Assembly (NCBI GenBank): GCA_004352715.1
Contig: SCFE01000042.1
Coordinates: 321,069 to 385,068 of the forward strand
Direction: 5' to 3'
Length of the DNA stretch: 64,000 nucleotides
From: Hofstenia miamia
Taxonomy: Eukaryota; Xenacoelomorpha; Acoela
Part shown: positions 12,939-24,995 of the stretch, one piece after another
Layout: every line of letters begins with the position of its first letter
Numbering within the stretch: position 1 is the first letter of the stretch
The notes under the pieces: model-generated
What the model was told of the DNA's origin: nothing
What the model saw: only the letters and a program-made list of their open reading frames with translations
The model's database searches: none
Position numbers and translations under genes: made by a program

Positions 12939-14124
12939 TATACATGTTTCTGAAACAAAAAAGTTTTTTGTCCAATTCGCCCCACCAGAGAAATATTATT
13001 TGGGTCCTTCTGGCAAAAACACACGAATAACTGAAATCTCATTTCTCCATGTTTTGGACACGTGTAGGTAAGTTCTAGGATTCGACAAATTATATAATTG
13101 TATGTGTCATAAAGTGCGTGAAAATCTTCATTCTCGTAAAAGTTGTCCCCACTTTACTATAATGCATTTGTGCCACTTTACGTATTCAAATATATTATAC
13201 ATGTATATAATTTCTACTTTGAGTGTTCATATGAATACTTTGGATTGGTGTCACTTTATAGGAAACTGTTGGAAATTTAGCTAGGACCAGGCACTGAGGA
13301 TAATGTCATGGTTCACCAATCAAGTACATTCTTAAATTATAGTAACATCACTGCAAAATTCATACACATGTAATTGAAGTAGTTTACGTTTGGTAAGGAC
13401 AAGACAACAATGCAGAACATTTTCACCGGTTTTCATGAAATTACAATTTACAATTTACAAAAAGTGCACATGCCTCCCAAATAGATGTCTTAAGTCTATA
13501 TAAGAATTTTTAATACTGTGTCCTTAATGTGTTAGCAAACATGAAATGTCACATCCCTCAAATTATTCCTTATGTTATGATTCTCAATTTCTTATAACAT
13601 TTAAAATATTTCTAACAGTTTCTACAACTTTTGTCGTTCAATTTAAAAACCAACGCATTCAAATTAAAAATTACTGCATTCGAATGAAAACATAAGTCAC
13701 TCAATTTATAATAAATACCAAACTATGACTTTATTAATAAATGAAACTAAGAAACAAGACAAACTCCAATCTAATATAAAGCTAACTTTATTTTCCATAC
13801 AGTAAATCATCTTCAGTCATAAATCATTACACGAAATTGAATTTAAGGTGTATTGGCCTTCTAGTGGTTGAATTTTGCAGTGCGAGCTCAAAATATTTCT
13901 GAAAATATATTGAAGCAATTTTTGTTCCTTTTATGCTTATCATTAGAGACTCGCATGACTCATTATGGAAATAGTCTAAGCGCAAGAGTTCAATAACCTA
14001 TATTTTAATGGTTGTTGTCGGCAATGGCATATTAATGAAGAAATATTATCTCATGCACATGCTATTATATATATATATAAACATAAGAACATAAGCTATT
14101 TTTACATAGCATAGAGCTGATTAA
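12939..14124. other. Non-coding, nothing recognised
   Basis: AT-rich flank of the pogo-like element. No feature can be supported. A short TA run lies at about 14069-14081. Confidence 0.5.
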
Positions 14125-14225
14125 GGCTGGGCGATGCATCAACAAATCGAATCGAAATCGATGCAGATGTTAATAATCAAATCCATATCTTTTCACAATC
14201 GGACAAATTCGATCGATTATTATTT
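14125..14225 (+). repeat. hAT-like subterminal word cluster (GGCTGGGCGAT, ATCGA)
   Basis: The phrase GGCTGGGCGATGCATC followed by repeated AATCGAATCGAAATCGATG words resembles the start of many hAT-type elements, which carry many short repeats just inside the tip. No matching opposite end was found nearby, so it is either truncated or degenerate. Confidence 0.4.
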
Positions 14226-14966
14226 ATTACAATCGACTTTAAAAATAATTCCGCTAGTATCACACATCATTTTTAAAAGAAAAATAAACAATCATGAAAA
14301 AAGACGTTAATTGGGGCGAGTGAATAATGCAGGGATTTGAAATAAATAATTTAAATATTATTGTTGGATAACAATAAATTATTGTTATTTATAAATCGAT
14401 GAGATAAATTATTTAAATTATTGTTGAACATTTAAATAATTATTGTAGACTAGGCAAACGAAATTGAAAGAATGAAATCAATTAAAATTTTCAATAGCAC
14501 ATGCCCTAGCAGCTTAGCATTTTCTCTACATACTGCAGTCCCTAATATTTTCGATTTGTTTTCAGATACACTTTCTTTTCCAATTTAGTCTTGCTGCAAT
14601 AAATAGGCGTTCTCAAAGACTGGCAGGATTTTTATTACAAAATTTCCCTAGGACGATAGGTAATTACCAAGTACACCAGAGTTGGAATTGGGTTGGGTCT
14701 AAAGTTGGTTCAGGCTGGGCTTGGTCTGGGTTTGGGCCAGATTTTCGACATAGCAATTTGGGCTATGCCGAGCTTAGGCCGAATGTTTTAATTAGTATTT
14801 GAAATACAGGAAAAAATTCACTTGAAAACGTAAATTTTGCAAATGATAAAAAACATTCTTTTTGCATTTAATCAGTCTTATGCATTGTTGGCTGGTGCAA
14901 TACTTCTAACATCTAAATTTTGTCTGCTACAAGCAAAAAGGGCTTACGAAAACACAATATTCTCAT

Positions 14967-15211
14967 GGACGTTGCAGGAGCAGTAAGAATTAGATCTGAT
15001 AAGAAAGGAGCTAGCAAAAACTCCGTCACTCAATACCCCTGACTACTCCAAGTCGTTTATACTGGACTGTGATGCCAGCAATATAGCAATAGGGGAATGT
15101 TTAGCTCAGATCAAAAATGGAAGAAAGGAACCCATACAATGTTTCAGCAGAAAACTGAGGGAACTGGAGAAAAACTACAGATCATCTAAATTACTTTGGG
15201 CTAATGTAAGT
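14967..15211 (+). pseudogene. Ty3/Gypsy RT-RNase H fragment
   Basis: One frame reads ELDLIRKELAKTPSLNTPDY, then FILDCDASNIAIG, then CFSRKLRELEKNYRSSKL. The FILDCDAS block is the start of the Gypsy RNase H domain with its first catalytic Asp. A stop lies just upstream (TAA at about 14974) and TGA ends it at 15211. The matching part of the larger Gypsy copy (35375-35545) is clearly related but much diverged. It is an isolated scrap without LTRs. Confidence 0.8.
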
Positions 15212-15497
15212 TGATGAATTTTGGCAGAGAATTTTATTTTTTTTATTATATATTATATATATATATATATATACCTATAGGCAATTCTACTCAACAGTAT
15301 TTTCTTTAACGGTATTTAATAAAAAAATAACTAGAAATGCTCTTGAGGTGGTTATAAGTATTTTATTGAAGATCGTCAAATACTTTTTGTTTACTATAAT
15401 TATATTCAAACCACTGCATTTTGTTATTTCAAGAAATGGAAAAGCTCACACAATGGCAAAGCCTGTGATCTTTTTTTATTATGATTGCTACTGCTAA

Positions 15498-15700
15498 TTA
15501 ATGTTCTTTGTTCTTATTATAATGCCAAAATTATTTTCTTTATATGCGTGAGGATGTTTGTAGACTTCTGTGTTTAAATGTCCACTAAAATGTTCTTTTA
15601 GTCTCTTTCTGAAATATTGTACTGTTTCACAAATGTACATTTATTGCAATTGTCACATTTATATCTATAGACAATTGATGAAACAAGTTCTTTGGAAGTT
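15498..15700 (-). pseudogene. Possible Penelope-like/GIY-YIG C-terminal relic
   Basis: The minus strand reads VSSIVYRYKCDNCNKCTFVK, then, after a stop and frame change, LKEHFSGHLNTEVYKH and a natural-looking C-terminus ending in a stop near 15498. VYRYKCxxCN followed by an R/K-rich EH motif resembles the GIY-YIG nuclease tail of Penelope-like elements. The key GIY/YIG tyrosines are not clear, so this is weak. Confidence 0.3.
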
Positions 15701-16462
15701 GATATTTATTCTTAAATATATATTCGGTTTTGTATAATTGAAATATTGATCGTATCTTAACATCTTCCAGTTTCTTATTAATGATCTTCAATGATTTAAT
15801 AGTGTGTTGAATGTGTGACAATTTCTAATAAATTTCTTTAACTTGTACACATATACATTTATGCGGTATTGAAATATCTGTTGCCCAGGAATTATACGAT
15901 TTATGAGATTAGAATTTATTGTGTACAACATCGCTTTTGCTTTAGATGCTGTCATAGGACGATTTAGATCTAATGCTTGGGATACATCTAAGGTTGCAGT
16001 GAGTCAATCTCGTTGGAGAACCCCATCTACACTAAATGGATTGAATATATTGACTGTCTTTTCTAATAGTTATCATTTAGAAATTATATTTGTAAATTTT
16101 GACATTGTTTATTTTGTTAAATAAATGTCTTTGAATTCTTTTAATTCTTTAAAGAAATTTCTTCAAATTCTTTATAAAACTTGCCAATTTCTTGCAAAGA
16201 AATGTAAAAAGTTTCCTTAAGATCCTCAAAGTTATCAAAAATTTTGAACTAGGGTAAATTATTGTTGGCGATAGGAAGAACGTATGAAACGTGACATTAT
16301 TTATATCTTGGCCGTAGGGCATTGTACTCAGCAGAAAGTTGCAATACTTTAAGAGGGGGTTGCTTCAAAAGATATTACTACAAACATAGAGTCACATAAA
16401 AATGGAATAAATCACATTTTCCATTTTTCTTATTAATATTTTAGTTTCAAAAACTTCAAATA

Positions 16463-16634
16463 TTTTGTGGAATCCACAAACAATAATTACCAAGTTAAAT
16501 AATTCTCTTCTGAAGTTTTGTTGAATCCAGAAAAATATTTTACAAGTGAAGCAGCAAATTCCAGCAATTTGTGGAATCCACAAAAATAGACAATCGAAAT
16601 ATCATTCTCTTCCGACGTTTTGTGGAATCCACAA
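16463..16634. repeat. Four near-palindromic TTGTGGAATCCACAA boxes
   Basis: TTTTGTGGAATCCACAAA occurs at 16463-16480, with related copies at 16515-16530 (decayed), 16568-16584 and 16617-16634. They sit at roughly 50-base spacing, one helical multiple apart. Each box is almost its own reverse complement. The cluster ends where the truncated Gypsy LTR begins. Confidence 0.7.
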
Positions 16635-16637
16635 TTA

Positions 16638-18140
16638 GTTATTTGGTGCCTTGATCAGTAACATGCATTTAGGTTATGAATACGTATAGGGATTTTTACA
16701 TTATGCTTAACTGGCTACCGATCTTGCATTGTCATATATAGTAACAAACTCGCAATAAGGCTAGTCAGCCAACCCTAGGACAGTTAATAATTTATTAATT
16801 TATTTTAGATCCAAATTCTTAACAACTAGGAGACCCATAGGCCTAATGAGACTGATAACGACCTTGTTTATATTAATATCATATTGTCTTTAATTGTATA
16901 TATTTTAACTGTAGGCTAGGAAGCTGCATTTATTTGTATATAGTTTTTAATTCCTTTTATCTTGTCACAGCTAGTGTCAATCGTCATCAGTTATAGTTAT
17001 ATTTTAAATGTAGAATAGGAAGCTGCTTTATTTATTAACTAGTTTTTACTAGCAGCTAGTATCTTTTGCATGTTTGCGTATTAACTAAATTGTTTAAGTA
17101 CACAACATTGAGTGTGAGGTAGTAAGTCGAATTGTGCTCCTTCTTTATTATAACTAAATTAGGGTACACATAATAAAATCAGTCTCTGTGAGAATGAGCT
17201 GAGTTGCTGAAACTGGACTACACGGCATGGTGGATGGATTCTTGGTTATCAGATACCACTTTTGGCAGTGGGCCCATCAAGAACTGGAGTCTCTCTCATC
17301 TCATTACCTAAACAGTTTCGATTACTTGTTCTACCTATAATCGCATGGATTTAAATGTAGTTTGTTCTAGATTAACAAGTACATGAGACAACAAATGTTC
17401 AAACAATTAGACATTACCCCGCGTCGGAGAATCTGTTATTCATAGTCACTAAATACATCTGTTAATGCACATCTCAACCTGGGTGATGATTCTACATGGC
17501 GACCGTGACAGGACGCTGAATGTCTTATTAACATCTGGAAATTCAATGATGTAGTTAAGATAGGTGTTTCTTCTACATCACTTATTTTACCAAGAAAACC
17601 TCCCGCTATAATGTTACTGTTCTTTAATGTTCTCTAACTTAACTTATTGTTTTAACATGATGTAATCCTGTGGCAGTTTACAATGCTAGGAGATGTACTC
17701 CAGTTGTAACAGAACTGTATGCACGTAGGAAAGAGGTCTACATTATCTATTGTTCTGTATCTCTCTCGCTCTGTAATACTGTGATTACTTACAAGGAAAT
17801 TTTATCAAAACTTATTTTTTCCAATTGTGACATAGGTGGAATGAAAAACTACTACCTAACCTAAGGGGAAAATTTTTTTTTGTGTAATGAAAAACTTGTA
17901 TGGATCAAGGAAAACAAATGGAACTAATGCAGCCTCGCAACAGTAAATGATCAAGTACATTGGAAAAAATAATGAAGAATAAAAAGAAGCAAAAGAATAA
18001 TAATCAAACAACCACTGCGACCTCAGTGAGAACGCAATCACTGGAAAGTTTATCCCCACTATGGCCGTCGAGATGCAAACTATACGCTTGGAAAATGAAT
18101 TAATTTCATTTGAAATTTTGGAAACCTTAAGAAAAAATAG
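16638..18140 (+). mobile_element. Truncated Ty3/Gypsy copy: LTR part, primer site, start of internal region
   Basis: From GTGCCTTGATCAGTAACATG (about 16647) onward it matches the 3' LTR of the larger element (from about 40483). From about 17230 it also matches that element's 5' part (31432 onward). The LTR part ends at 17496 and is followed by a primer-binding site at 17497-17513. The internal leader continues to about 18140, where homology stops in the gag region. The 5' portion of the LTR (U3) is missing, and the copy ends before any polymerase sequence. It is a different, older insertion of the same family. Confidence 0.8.
17497..17513 (+). other. Gypsy primer-binding site
   Basis: TGGCGACCGTGACAGGA directly follows the CA that ends the LTR at 17496. 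TGGCGACCGTGACAGG is a common primer-binding site in Ty3/Gypsy elements. The larger copy has a decayed version at about 31703-31720. Confidence 0.75.
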
Positions 18141-18313
18141 CGTAAGTTATCATAAATGTGGAACACTCATTTGAATTGCGCAAATCTGCATTTTTAATTA
18201 TGCATTACAGTCAAACACTGCTGCAGTTAGCAATATAGTAAAATGCAGTGATAGATCAATACTTATCATTCAGAAATCTATTTGTAGAATATTCACATAG
18301 CATACGACCAAGN

Positions 18314-18358
18314 GTCAAACACTGCTGCAGTTAGCAATATAGTAAAATGCAGTGATAG
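18314..18358. repeat. 45-bp duplication at an N join
   Basis: Identical to 18210-18254 and starts right after the single N at 18313. This is an assembly-join signature rather than a tandem repeat. Confidence 0.8.
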
Positions 18359-18957
18359 AAATCTTTCCCATGAAGTGCTCATATTTGGATATAGAGTAAA
18401 TCTCACTGCCAATGCATGCTATATAGGTTAATCGTTCGTGGTCATGTGCCTCGTTAAAGTTACTTTCTTGCAACATTATATTTTTAACAGTGCCCGTTAA
18501 ATGACAATGGAAAGTTGGAACAAAAATTTTTATAGATGTTGGTTGATTTTGCAGAAGTATATCTACTGTATTGGACAATACAATTTGCACAATATAATGC
18601 ACGGAGTACTAAAAGCATTGACATTATTTACATACAAGTAGAATTATATAGAGATTCTCACTCTGATTGGAAGATATCACAAAACTTCTTTGTTTTTTTT
18701 CAAAGAGCATGATGTGCTGCTTCGGAAAGTATTTGTGCGAAGTAAGATTTTTCAAAATGTGTTATTATATTAGGGTTATGTTTTGCATGATTTAATTATG
18801 CTTTCTCAGGGCCTCTAAATATACACGGCCCTGCTAAGTGCAAAGACCTTTAAAAAATTCGGGGGCCAATGTAATTTGGAAATTACGTCATGCTTACATC
18901 TTCTACTTGTATTAATTTTGTAATAATGCTTTGAATATATAATTACCCACGTAGCCA

Positions 18958-19074
18958 AATACTGTGGCAGATACGGTGGCCCACCAGGTGGGTTTTGGCC
19001 ACCCGTGCACCAGTGGACCACCAGTGGCTAGCTGGTGGTCCACCAGTGGTCCACNNNNNNNNNNNNNNNNNNNN
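18958..19074. repeat. GGTGGTCCACCAGTGG word cluster with hairpin and gap
   Basis: Dense direct and inverted repeats of CCACCAGTGG and TGGTCCACCAG, including a hairpin at about 19018-19038 (CCACCAG, spacer, CTGGTGG). The 20-base gap at 19055-19074 lies inside it, presumably because it is hard to assemble. It looks like the subterminal region of a hAT-like element. Confidence 0.55.
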
Positions 19075-19429
19075 CGTCGTCAGGAGGACTGGAGAGACAA
19101 TTTTCCACTTTGGGAATGAACTATGGAAAACTGCGTTCGAATTTGGCGGTGCAAAAAGCTGGTCGGATTGCTTTTCTGTACCGGCAGCTAAATGATGAGT
19201 GATTTGCTTATACTGTGTATCGTCAACATTTTGAATAATTGTTTTTGAAACACTTGAAATGTTTTTCTTGTTGAATAAAGCCAGTTTCACGATTAAACGA
19301 GAAGGAAAATAAAAAATAAATAAAACAGTGTATTTTTTGAAAAAAAAACGGTTGTTTTATTTCATAAAAAACGTTTTAAACCCCACACTGCGCATGGGCA
19401 ATGTTACAAGAGGGGGGTTCAGGGAGCCA

Positions 19430-19590
19430 CGTCCACGAAATCGAACAGAACTCATTAAGAGAGTGCAAAAGCATTTTGGAATGACATATCTGATAAGTAT
19501 CTAGAAGATCTCATTGAATCTTTTCCTAAGCGACTTTAACAATGCTTGAAAAATGAGGGTGGTGATACAAGTTATAAAAAACTAAAATGT
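19430..19590 (+). pseudogene. Tc1-like transposase, C-terminal scrap
   Basis: Reads RTELIKRVQK, then after a frameshift FWNDISDKYLEDLIESFPKR, a stop, then QCLKNEGGDTSYKKLKC and a stop. This is the pattern of the Tc1 transposase end: WNxIP..YLxxLIxSMPxR followed by a K-N-x-G-G-x-T-x-Y tail. The rest of the transposase is absent. Confidence 0.65.
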
Positions 19591-20659
19591 TAAATATTTG
19601 AATTTGCAAAACCATTTCACCTTTATTTTCATGTTTATTTTATAAATATAGCCATTATTTTAATATTTAATTGGAAAATGTTTTCAATTATTGTAAGAAG
19701 AATTGAATAGAATCGGGTATTATGTCAATTTGCGAGGGTTTTTCAAAATTTACAAAGCCTCTAATATTCATTTATTTATATCTCCTGTCTAAATGAACAT
19801 CAGTCAAAACGAAATTTAACACAAATTTTCCGTTAGCTAACTTAGAACTCTTGAACTGAAAGAAATTTGAGTCAGTACAATAAATATCGCTGATAAGTAG
19901 GTTCTAGTATTTGCGCATTGCAATGCAATAAGTAATAGTTGTACTACAGAAATTGTTTAGCCAACAATGATAAACATACCATCAGTGAAGTTATTGCTAT
20001 TCAGATAAAATTATCCGCGTTAATAATATCAAACATTAATGCAAGAATCATCCCATGCGGCGAAATTTTGTTTCAAAATCTAGGCCAGAATTGAATGTCT
20101 AAATTTATAAATCTATTCTGATGTACATTTATTGCTGCAAACAATAGCGATGACATACGACGCAATCTTGAGTTCACTATTTACATATTTTATTATACCA
20201 AATATACAATGCAATTATCTTGCTTTTAGCGCATTAAAAAAAACAAAAAATATTCTCAAAGGCATTTGCGTTGACAAAATGTCAACAATTATTCTAGAAT
20301 AGGTTCTTGTGAATTGGACATATACTGTCTAGTACAACATCTAAATAATTTTCAACCTAGAATTTGATCACATGATCAACACAATTTTAATAGAAATTAG
20401 AAGATTAAATAGTCAGAAGATTCCAAGTCGACATCTCTGACAATGGATTCAAATATAGAATAGAATTACTTCTACATGGAAGATGTATTTTATAGTACTA
20501 AAATAAGTTTAATTATAGGCAAAGTAACTCTTAGAAAGAAAAAATGTGATTCAATAAGAGAAATAGCCAAGTTTGGCATATTTATTGACGCAGATCTTGA
20601 TAAAGCCAAAATGGCATGGTTATATAAATGAGAGTACACTTTTTGATCATATTGAAATC

Positions 20660-22643
20660 AGACTAAACATGTTCAGATATACTTCTTTGGCTGCATATAA
20701 ATATGTCAGAAAATTTATACCACTTCCTCATACTAGGACTCTGGCAAAAATTGTTTCTGGGAGTTTGGATGCCTTTAAACTGTTAAAAAAATCTTATCGA
20801 AAATGAAAAATTTTCATCAGATTGCATCATCATCCTAGACGAAATGTTTTTGCAAAAGGAAGTAAACTTTGATATTGGAATATCAAGTGAAGATGAGCTT
20901 TACAAAAGCATTGTGAATATCATGCTTGTTCCTTTGAAGACTGGTAGCCCATTTGTTTCTAAGTGTATACCTATTACCGATCTATCCGCAGATCTTTTAT
21001 TTGAAAATTTACTTGATGTCATCAAATCTTTACATGAAAGTTCCATTGGGTTAAATATTATTTTTCATGGTTTATGTACGGACAATCACTCAACTAACAT
21101 TCTTCTGTTTAAGCTACTCTTCAAAAAGTTTGGCCATGATGAATCTAAGGAATATGTTATCAAATTGCCTTTTCAGGAAAACATTAATTTTTACCTTTTC
21201 TTCGATAGTGTTCACATATTAAAGAATATTAGAAACAATTGGTATAAGAACTCCAATTTCTATGTTCCAAATGCTACAATTAAATTTGACATTTGGTCTA
21301 ATAATTTCGCAAATATGAATGTGGTCTCCTGGAAAAAACTTCATGATATGTTTGATTTAGAACAGAATTCTGTATTAAAAAGGCACCTCAGTTGACATAT
21401 CACAGTCTGCATCCTTCTGACAACAAACAGTCAGTCTCTTTAGACTTAGCTGTGTTCAATCTAAAAAATTCAATGGCTTTAGATGATTATTTCCCTGATG
21501 TTTCTGTTGCAAAGACAACTTCGATTTTTATTAAACTATTTTCCTTATGGTTTCATGTTCTAAATTCGAAAACGATTACAAATACTCTTCATGCAGGAAA
21601 TTCAGTTATAATTGGAGATGGTAAAATCAATTTTTTGAGAGAAATTGCAGATTTCACATTTCGTTGGATTCAAGAAAATAAATCTGGTTTTTCTTTGCAA
21701 ACACTCAGTCTTTGCAAACACTCAGGGCTATTACGTTTACATCGCTTTCAATTGCTGATTTGTCTTCTGAACTTTTAAGTTCTTATTCATTTAATTTTAT
21801 TTTAACATCGAGATTGCAATCGGATCCATTGGAAAGACGATTCGGACAATATCGCCAAATGGCAGGTGGTCGATTCCTGGTATCACTTAATGAGGTAACC
21901 GCATCAGAGAAAATAATAAAGATTACGCATTTTCTGAAGTCTCAAAATCTGAACCAGTTATTCCAATGTTTCGCAGTTTCTAAAAATAATATCCTTGTAG
22001 AAGCTGAGAGCTTTGTTGTGCATGATGGAAGTGAGCTTAATGAAGATGAAAAAGAGGTGGCTGTCTATATTGGGGGATATTTAACAAAGAAATTATTGAA
22101 TGGAAAATGCAGTAAATGTAAAGAAATTCTTTCTCTACCAACAACTAGTTATGTGACTTATGCAAATAATTTAGATCGTGGAGGTTTGCTTCTTCCACCA
22201 GAAGATTTACAAAGTATGGTTTTTGAAGCTTTTTCTTGTTTGGGGGCGAATTATCATGCATTGATTCAAAATAGACATTTGCGTTTATTATCAGTCGAAG
22301 TACTACGAAAGCATGTCATGACAAAATTAGTTGGGTGCAGTATACATCAAGAAGGAAATTTAAAAAGTGTCTTTATGACTTTTGTAAATATTTTTTTCAA
22401 CAATTATAGAAAGATGTTGAATGATTCTCAAAGAAAAAGCCAGTTTGCGACTTTCAAGCGTCAAAAACAATTAAAAAAATGTGTAATTTGTGAAATAGAT
22501 TTTGCTTTTAATACTGAATTTGTTATTAATATTTGTTTAATATTTTTCTATAATTGTATTCAAAACCAATTTAATTTATCGGCCCCCAATTTTTCTTTAG
22601 ACAAAGCAACTGGCACTTGGCCGTGTATATTTAGAAGGCCCTG
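20660..22643 (+). pseudogene. P-element transposase (THAP9-like), lacking the THAP domain
   Basis: Catalytic part of a P-family transposase. Blocks in order: RYTSLAAYKYVRKFIPLPHT (20676), IILDEMFLQKEVNFD with the first catalytic Asp (20830-20870), IIFHGLCTDNHSTN with the second Asp (about 21060-21100), and the family signature FFDSVHILKNIRNNW (21200-21240). Further on come LQSDPLERRFGQYRQMAGGR (21815) and YIGGYLTKKLLNGKCSKCKE (22075). There are frameshifts near 20795, a stop after 21392 and a frame change near 21710, so it cannot make one protein as it stands. The last frame reads through the terminal inverted repeat and stops on a TGA whose A is the first flanking base. The N-terminal THAP DNA-binding domain, present in the minus-strand relative, is lost. 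Confidence 0.85.
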
Positions 22644-23552
22644 ACAGGTTCGAATTCTAGTGAAATGCATACATTTTCATACATTTCACACTTGACCAAT
22701 TATGTCACCCTATTACCAGTGCACCATGCAAGGCCTGTTTTGATGAGAAAACCATTAGCTATGCCATGAAAATAGAAATTTCGGCATGTAACTCTTCAGC
22801 TACCTGAAGCAAATCTATTGAAAAGGTACAAAGAATGAAAACAGATTTACACTGCATTCTTATAGAGGAAGGCAATGAAAATGCCAGAATTTTACAAATG
22901 AATATATATGCATTTGAGAGCAAGGACTGTTTCTGTTGATAAAATCTGCGCAGAAATTTAGTCTATTGTTATCAAATTGAGTAACAGGTTGATACAATAC
23001 CACAAGAAGTTTTAACAATTACAGCTGAATAATTTTGATCACTGTGGGTTTATTAATGCAAAAAAAGCTCAATGTAGTTAGATGTACATTTACATACTAT
23101 ACTAACAACTACTGAAATTGTGTTGCTTAGACACCAAAAAAACACCAATGCAAAACACTTAGTATAAGCATTTTCCAGGCGGGCTTAGCATCCTCTCGAA
23201 TATTTCAGAGGGAGGGGCTATGCCACCACCCATTTGCTTCTGGCTGTTATGAATTCTGTCTAAGCAAAGTTATAATTTATGTATGAATCAGATACAAAAT
23301 ATGAGGATTCAATACTGATTTTATTTTCTTATCCCAATATGGAATACTACTATAAAATAAAGTTTTTACAAAAACCGTATGATGAAAATTTACAACTATA
23401 CCCAGCAAATTTACCATTTAAGTCTCTGTGCTATCCCGTAGAAGTGATTCAAGTATTCTTTCACATGTTCTTTCAATTTGGCTTCTTCCAGAAAGTGAGT
23501 TAGAGTTTTAAAATTCTATTAACATTGTCAATGTAGAAGAAATTTCGAATAT
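22644..23552. other. Non-coding, nothing recognised
   Basis: Flank of the P-like copy. An open stretch at 23279-23503 has no recognisable family, codon bias or splice context. Confidence 0.45.
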
Positions 23553-23960
23553 AGTGAGGACGAAATGCGATTCCAGTTCAAAATCGCCAACTACAAAGAT
23601 GACTGATCTTTGCAAAAATTCAAATGGGGTTGGATTATATACCCCAAGTGTGTGTCCTGTTCATTCCACTGCTTCAATTATATAGTACGGCATNAGTGAG
23701 GACGAAATGCGATTCCAGTTCAAAATCGCCAACTGCAAAGACGACTGATCTTTGCAAAAATTCAAATGGCGTTGGATTATATACCCCAAGTGTGCGTCCT
23801 GTTCATTCCACTACTTCAATTATACAGTACGGCATGACGAAAAAAGCCACCATCTGATACAAGTTTACTAATTGCCAAATACAAAAACGACTGATCTTTG
23901 CAAAAATTCAAATGGCGTTGGATTGTATACCCCAAGTGTGCGTCCTGTTCATCGCAGTAG
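23553..23960. repeat. Tandem ~140-bp repeat (2 full copies, 1 partial)
   Basis: Copies at 23553-23693 and 23695-23835 (141 bp each, separated by the single N at 23694) and a partial, shifted copy at about 23868-23958. The first two differ at several sites (for example GGGGTTGG versus GGCGTTGG), and the second resembles the third more. All can be read as KTTDLCKNSNGVGLYTPSVR in one frame. The N join suggests part of the duplication is a haplotype patch, but the third copy is independent of it. Confidence 0.65.
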
Positions 23961-24240
23961 GCTCGCCATCCAGAACAAGCAGTCAACGGAAGCTGCACAG
24001 AAGGAGATTATGACTCGGTTGGGTATAGTGCTGGCGCGTTGCACAGCGCGTGCAATCATCGCTAGGTCTTCTGTGGACTGAACAACTAAAGCACTGCATC
24101 AATTCTGAAAGCGCAGAAGTACCTTATGACTCACGAAGAAGATTATTCAAAATTTTTAGATTTAACTACGGATTGTTTCAATTTGATTGGCATTTTAAGA
24201 AGAGATTAAAACTACAAACACTCACGGACTATTGATTTAC

Positions 24241-24718
24241 TAGTCTATTATGAATTTCTGACACACATTTCTCTTAATTGACAAATTTATTATACAGGGT
24301 GGCCCATTAAGTTTGTTACAGTTAAATCAAACATTTAAATAACAAGAAATAGTGAATTAAACACAGCATAAACAACAAAAAAACATAAAAAACAAGCAGT
24401 ATGTATTCAAAGATTAAGACAAATGTTCAAATTGCTTTCCTTCATTAGTAACGCATTTTTCAAGACGATGTTCAACACCACGACATACCTTGGAACACAG
24501 CTCTTTGTTTTTCGTGATACGATTGAATGAATCAGTTATGTATTGTTTCATTTCCGGAACAGATGTAGGCTTTCTGCCATAGACATCATCTTTGACAACA
24601 CCCCATAGAAGGAATAATACTGTTTGTTTTTTGTTGTTTATGTATTAGATAACGCAAAATTAATTAGTCTATTAAGAATTTCTGACACACATTTCTCTTA
24701 ATTGACAAATTTATTATA
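24241..24718. repeat. 54-bp direct repeat flanking a transposon scrap
   Basis: TAGTCTATTA-GAATTTCTGACACACATT and following bases occur at 24241-24294 and again at 24665-24718 with one substitution. The segment between begins TACAGGGTGGCCCATTAAG, a Tc1/mariner-type tip. The repeat is too long to be a target duplication, so it points to a tandem duplication or recombination around the inserted scrap. Confidence 0.7.
24414..24612 (-). pseudogene. Tc1/mariner-superfamily transposase, C-terminal 66 codons
   Basis: On the minus strand, one unbroken frame reads LLWGVVKDDVYGRKPTSVPE, then YITDSFNRITKNKELCSKVC, then RGVEHRLEKCVTNEGKQFEH, LS and stop. (F)LWGxxKDxVY and a V-x-x-R-L-x-x-C-x-x-x-x-G end are typical of DDE_3-type transposases just after the third catalytic residue. 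The downstream edge CAGGGTGGCCC at 24295, preceded by TA, would be the element's tip. The N-terminal three quarters are missing. Confidence 0.7.
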
Positions 24719-24995
24719 TAAAGTTTCTGTTTCAATTTGTTAGGTTAAATCTGCCATCACGAAACTAGAAAATTTCGATTATACTAGTTTGAAGGCATGG
24801 GAAGTGTTTGTTAGTGTCACATTTTGAACAATTTACAATCTTCAGTTCAACCACATTCGTTTGTGTGCATATTTCTGCATATATTCCCCAATCAAAATGC
24901 ATATTTCATCTTTTTAGTGCATATTTTGCTTTCCATATTCATCAGCAATTGTACAAACACACCGGCTTATTTAGTCTCCTATAATAGCCCTCATG

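Larger units (their letters stand above)
18807..22643 (+). mobile_element. P-like DNA transposon, plus-strand copy
   Basis: The left end at 18807 reads CAGGGCC-TCTAAATATACACGGCC; the right end at 22643 is its inverse (GGCCGTGTATATTTAGAAGG then CCCTG). Subterminal parts (GGGGGCCAAT and ATCGGCCCCCAATTTTT) also match the inverted ends. The left 140 bp equal the 5' end of the minus-strand copy at 28267. Between about 18950 and 20640 the THAP-encoding part is missing and replaced by other repeats (a hAT-like cluster and a Tc1 scrap). No matching 8-base target duplication is seen (TGCTTTCT versus ACAGGTTC), so the two ends may come from different copies or the flanks have changed. Confidence 0.7.

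Noticed and set aside
15903-16124. Plus-strand 73-codon frame
   Set aside because: No family resemblance, no splice context and AT-rich ending.
18995-19290. Open frames over the CCACCAGTGG cluster
   Set aside because: Both strands are open because the sequence is an inverted repeat with a gap; no protein family fits.
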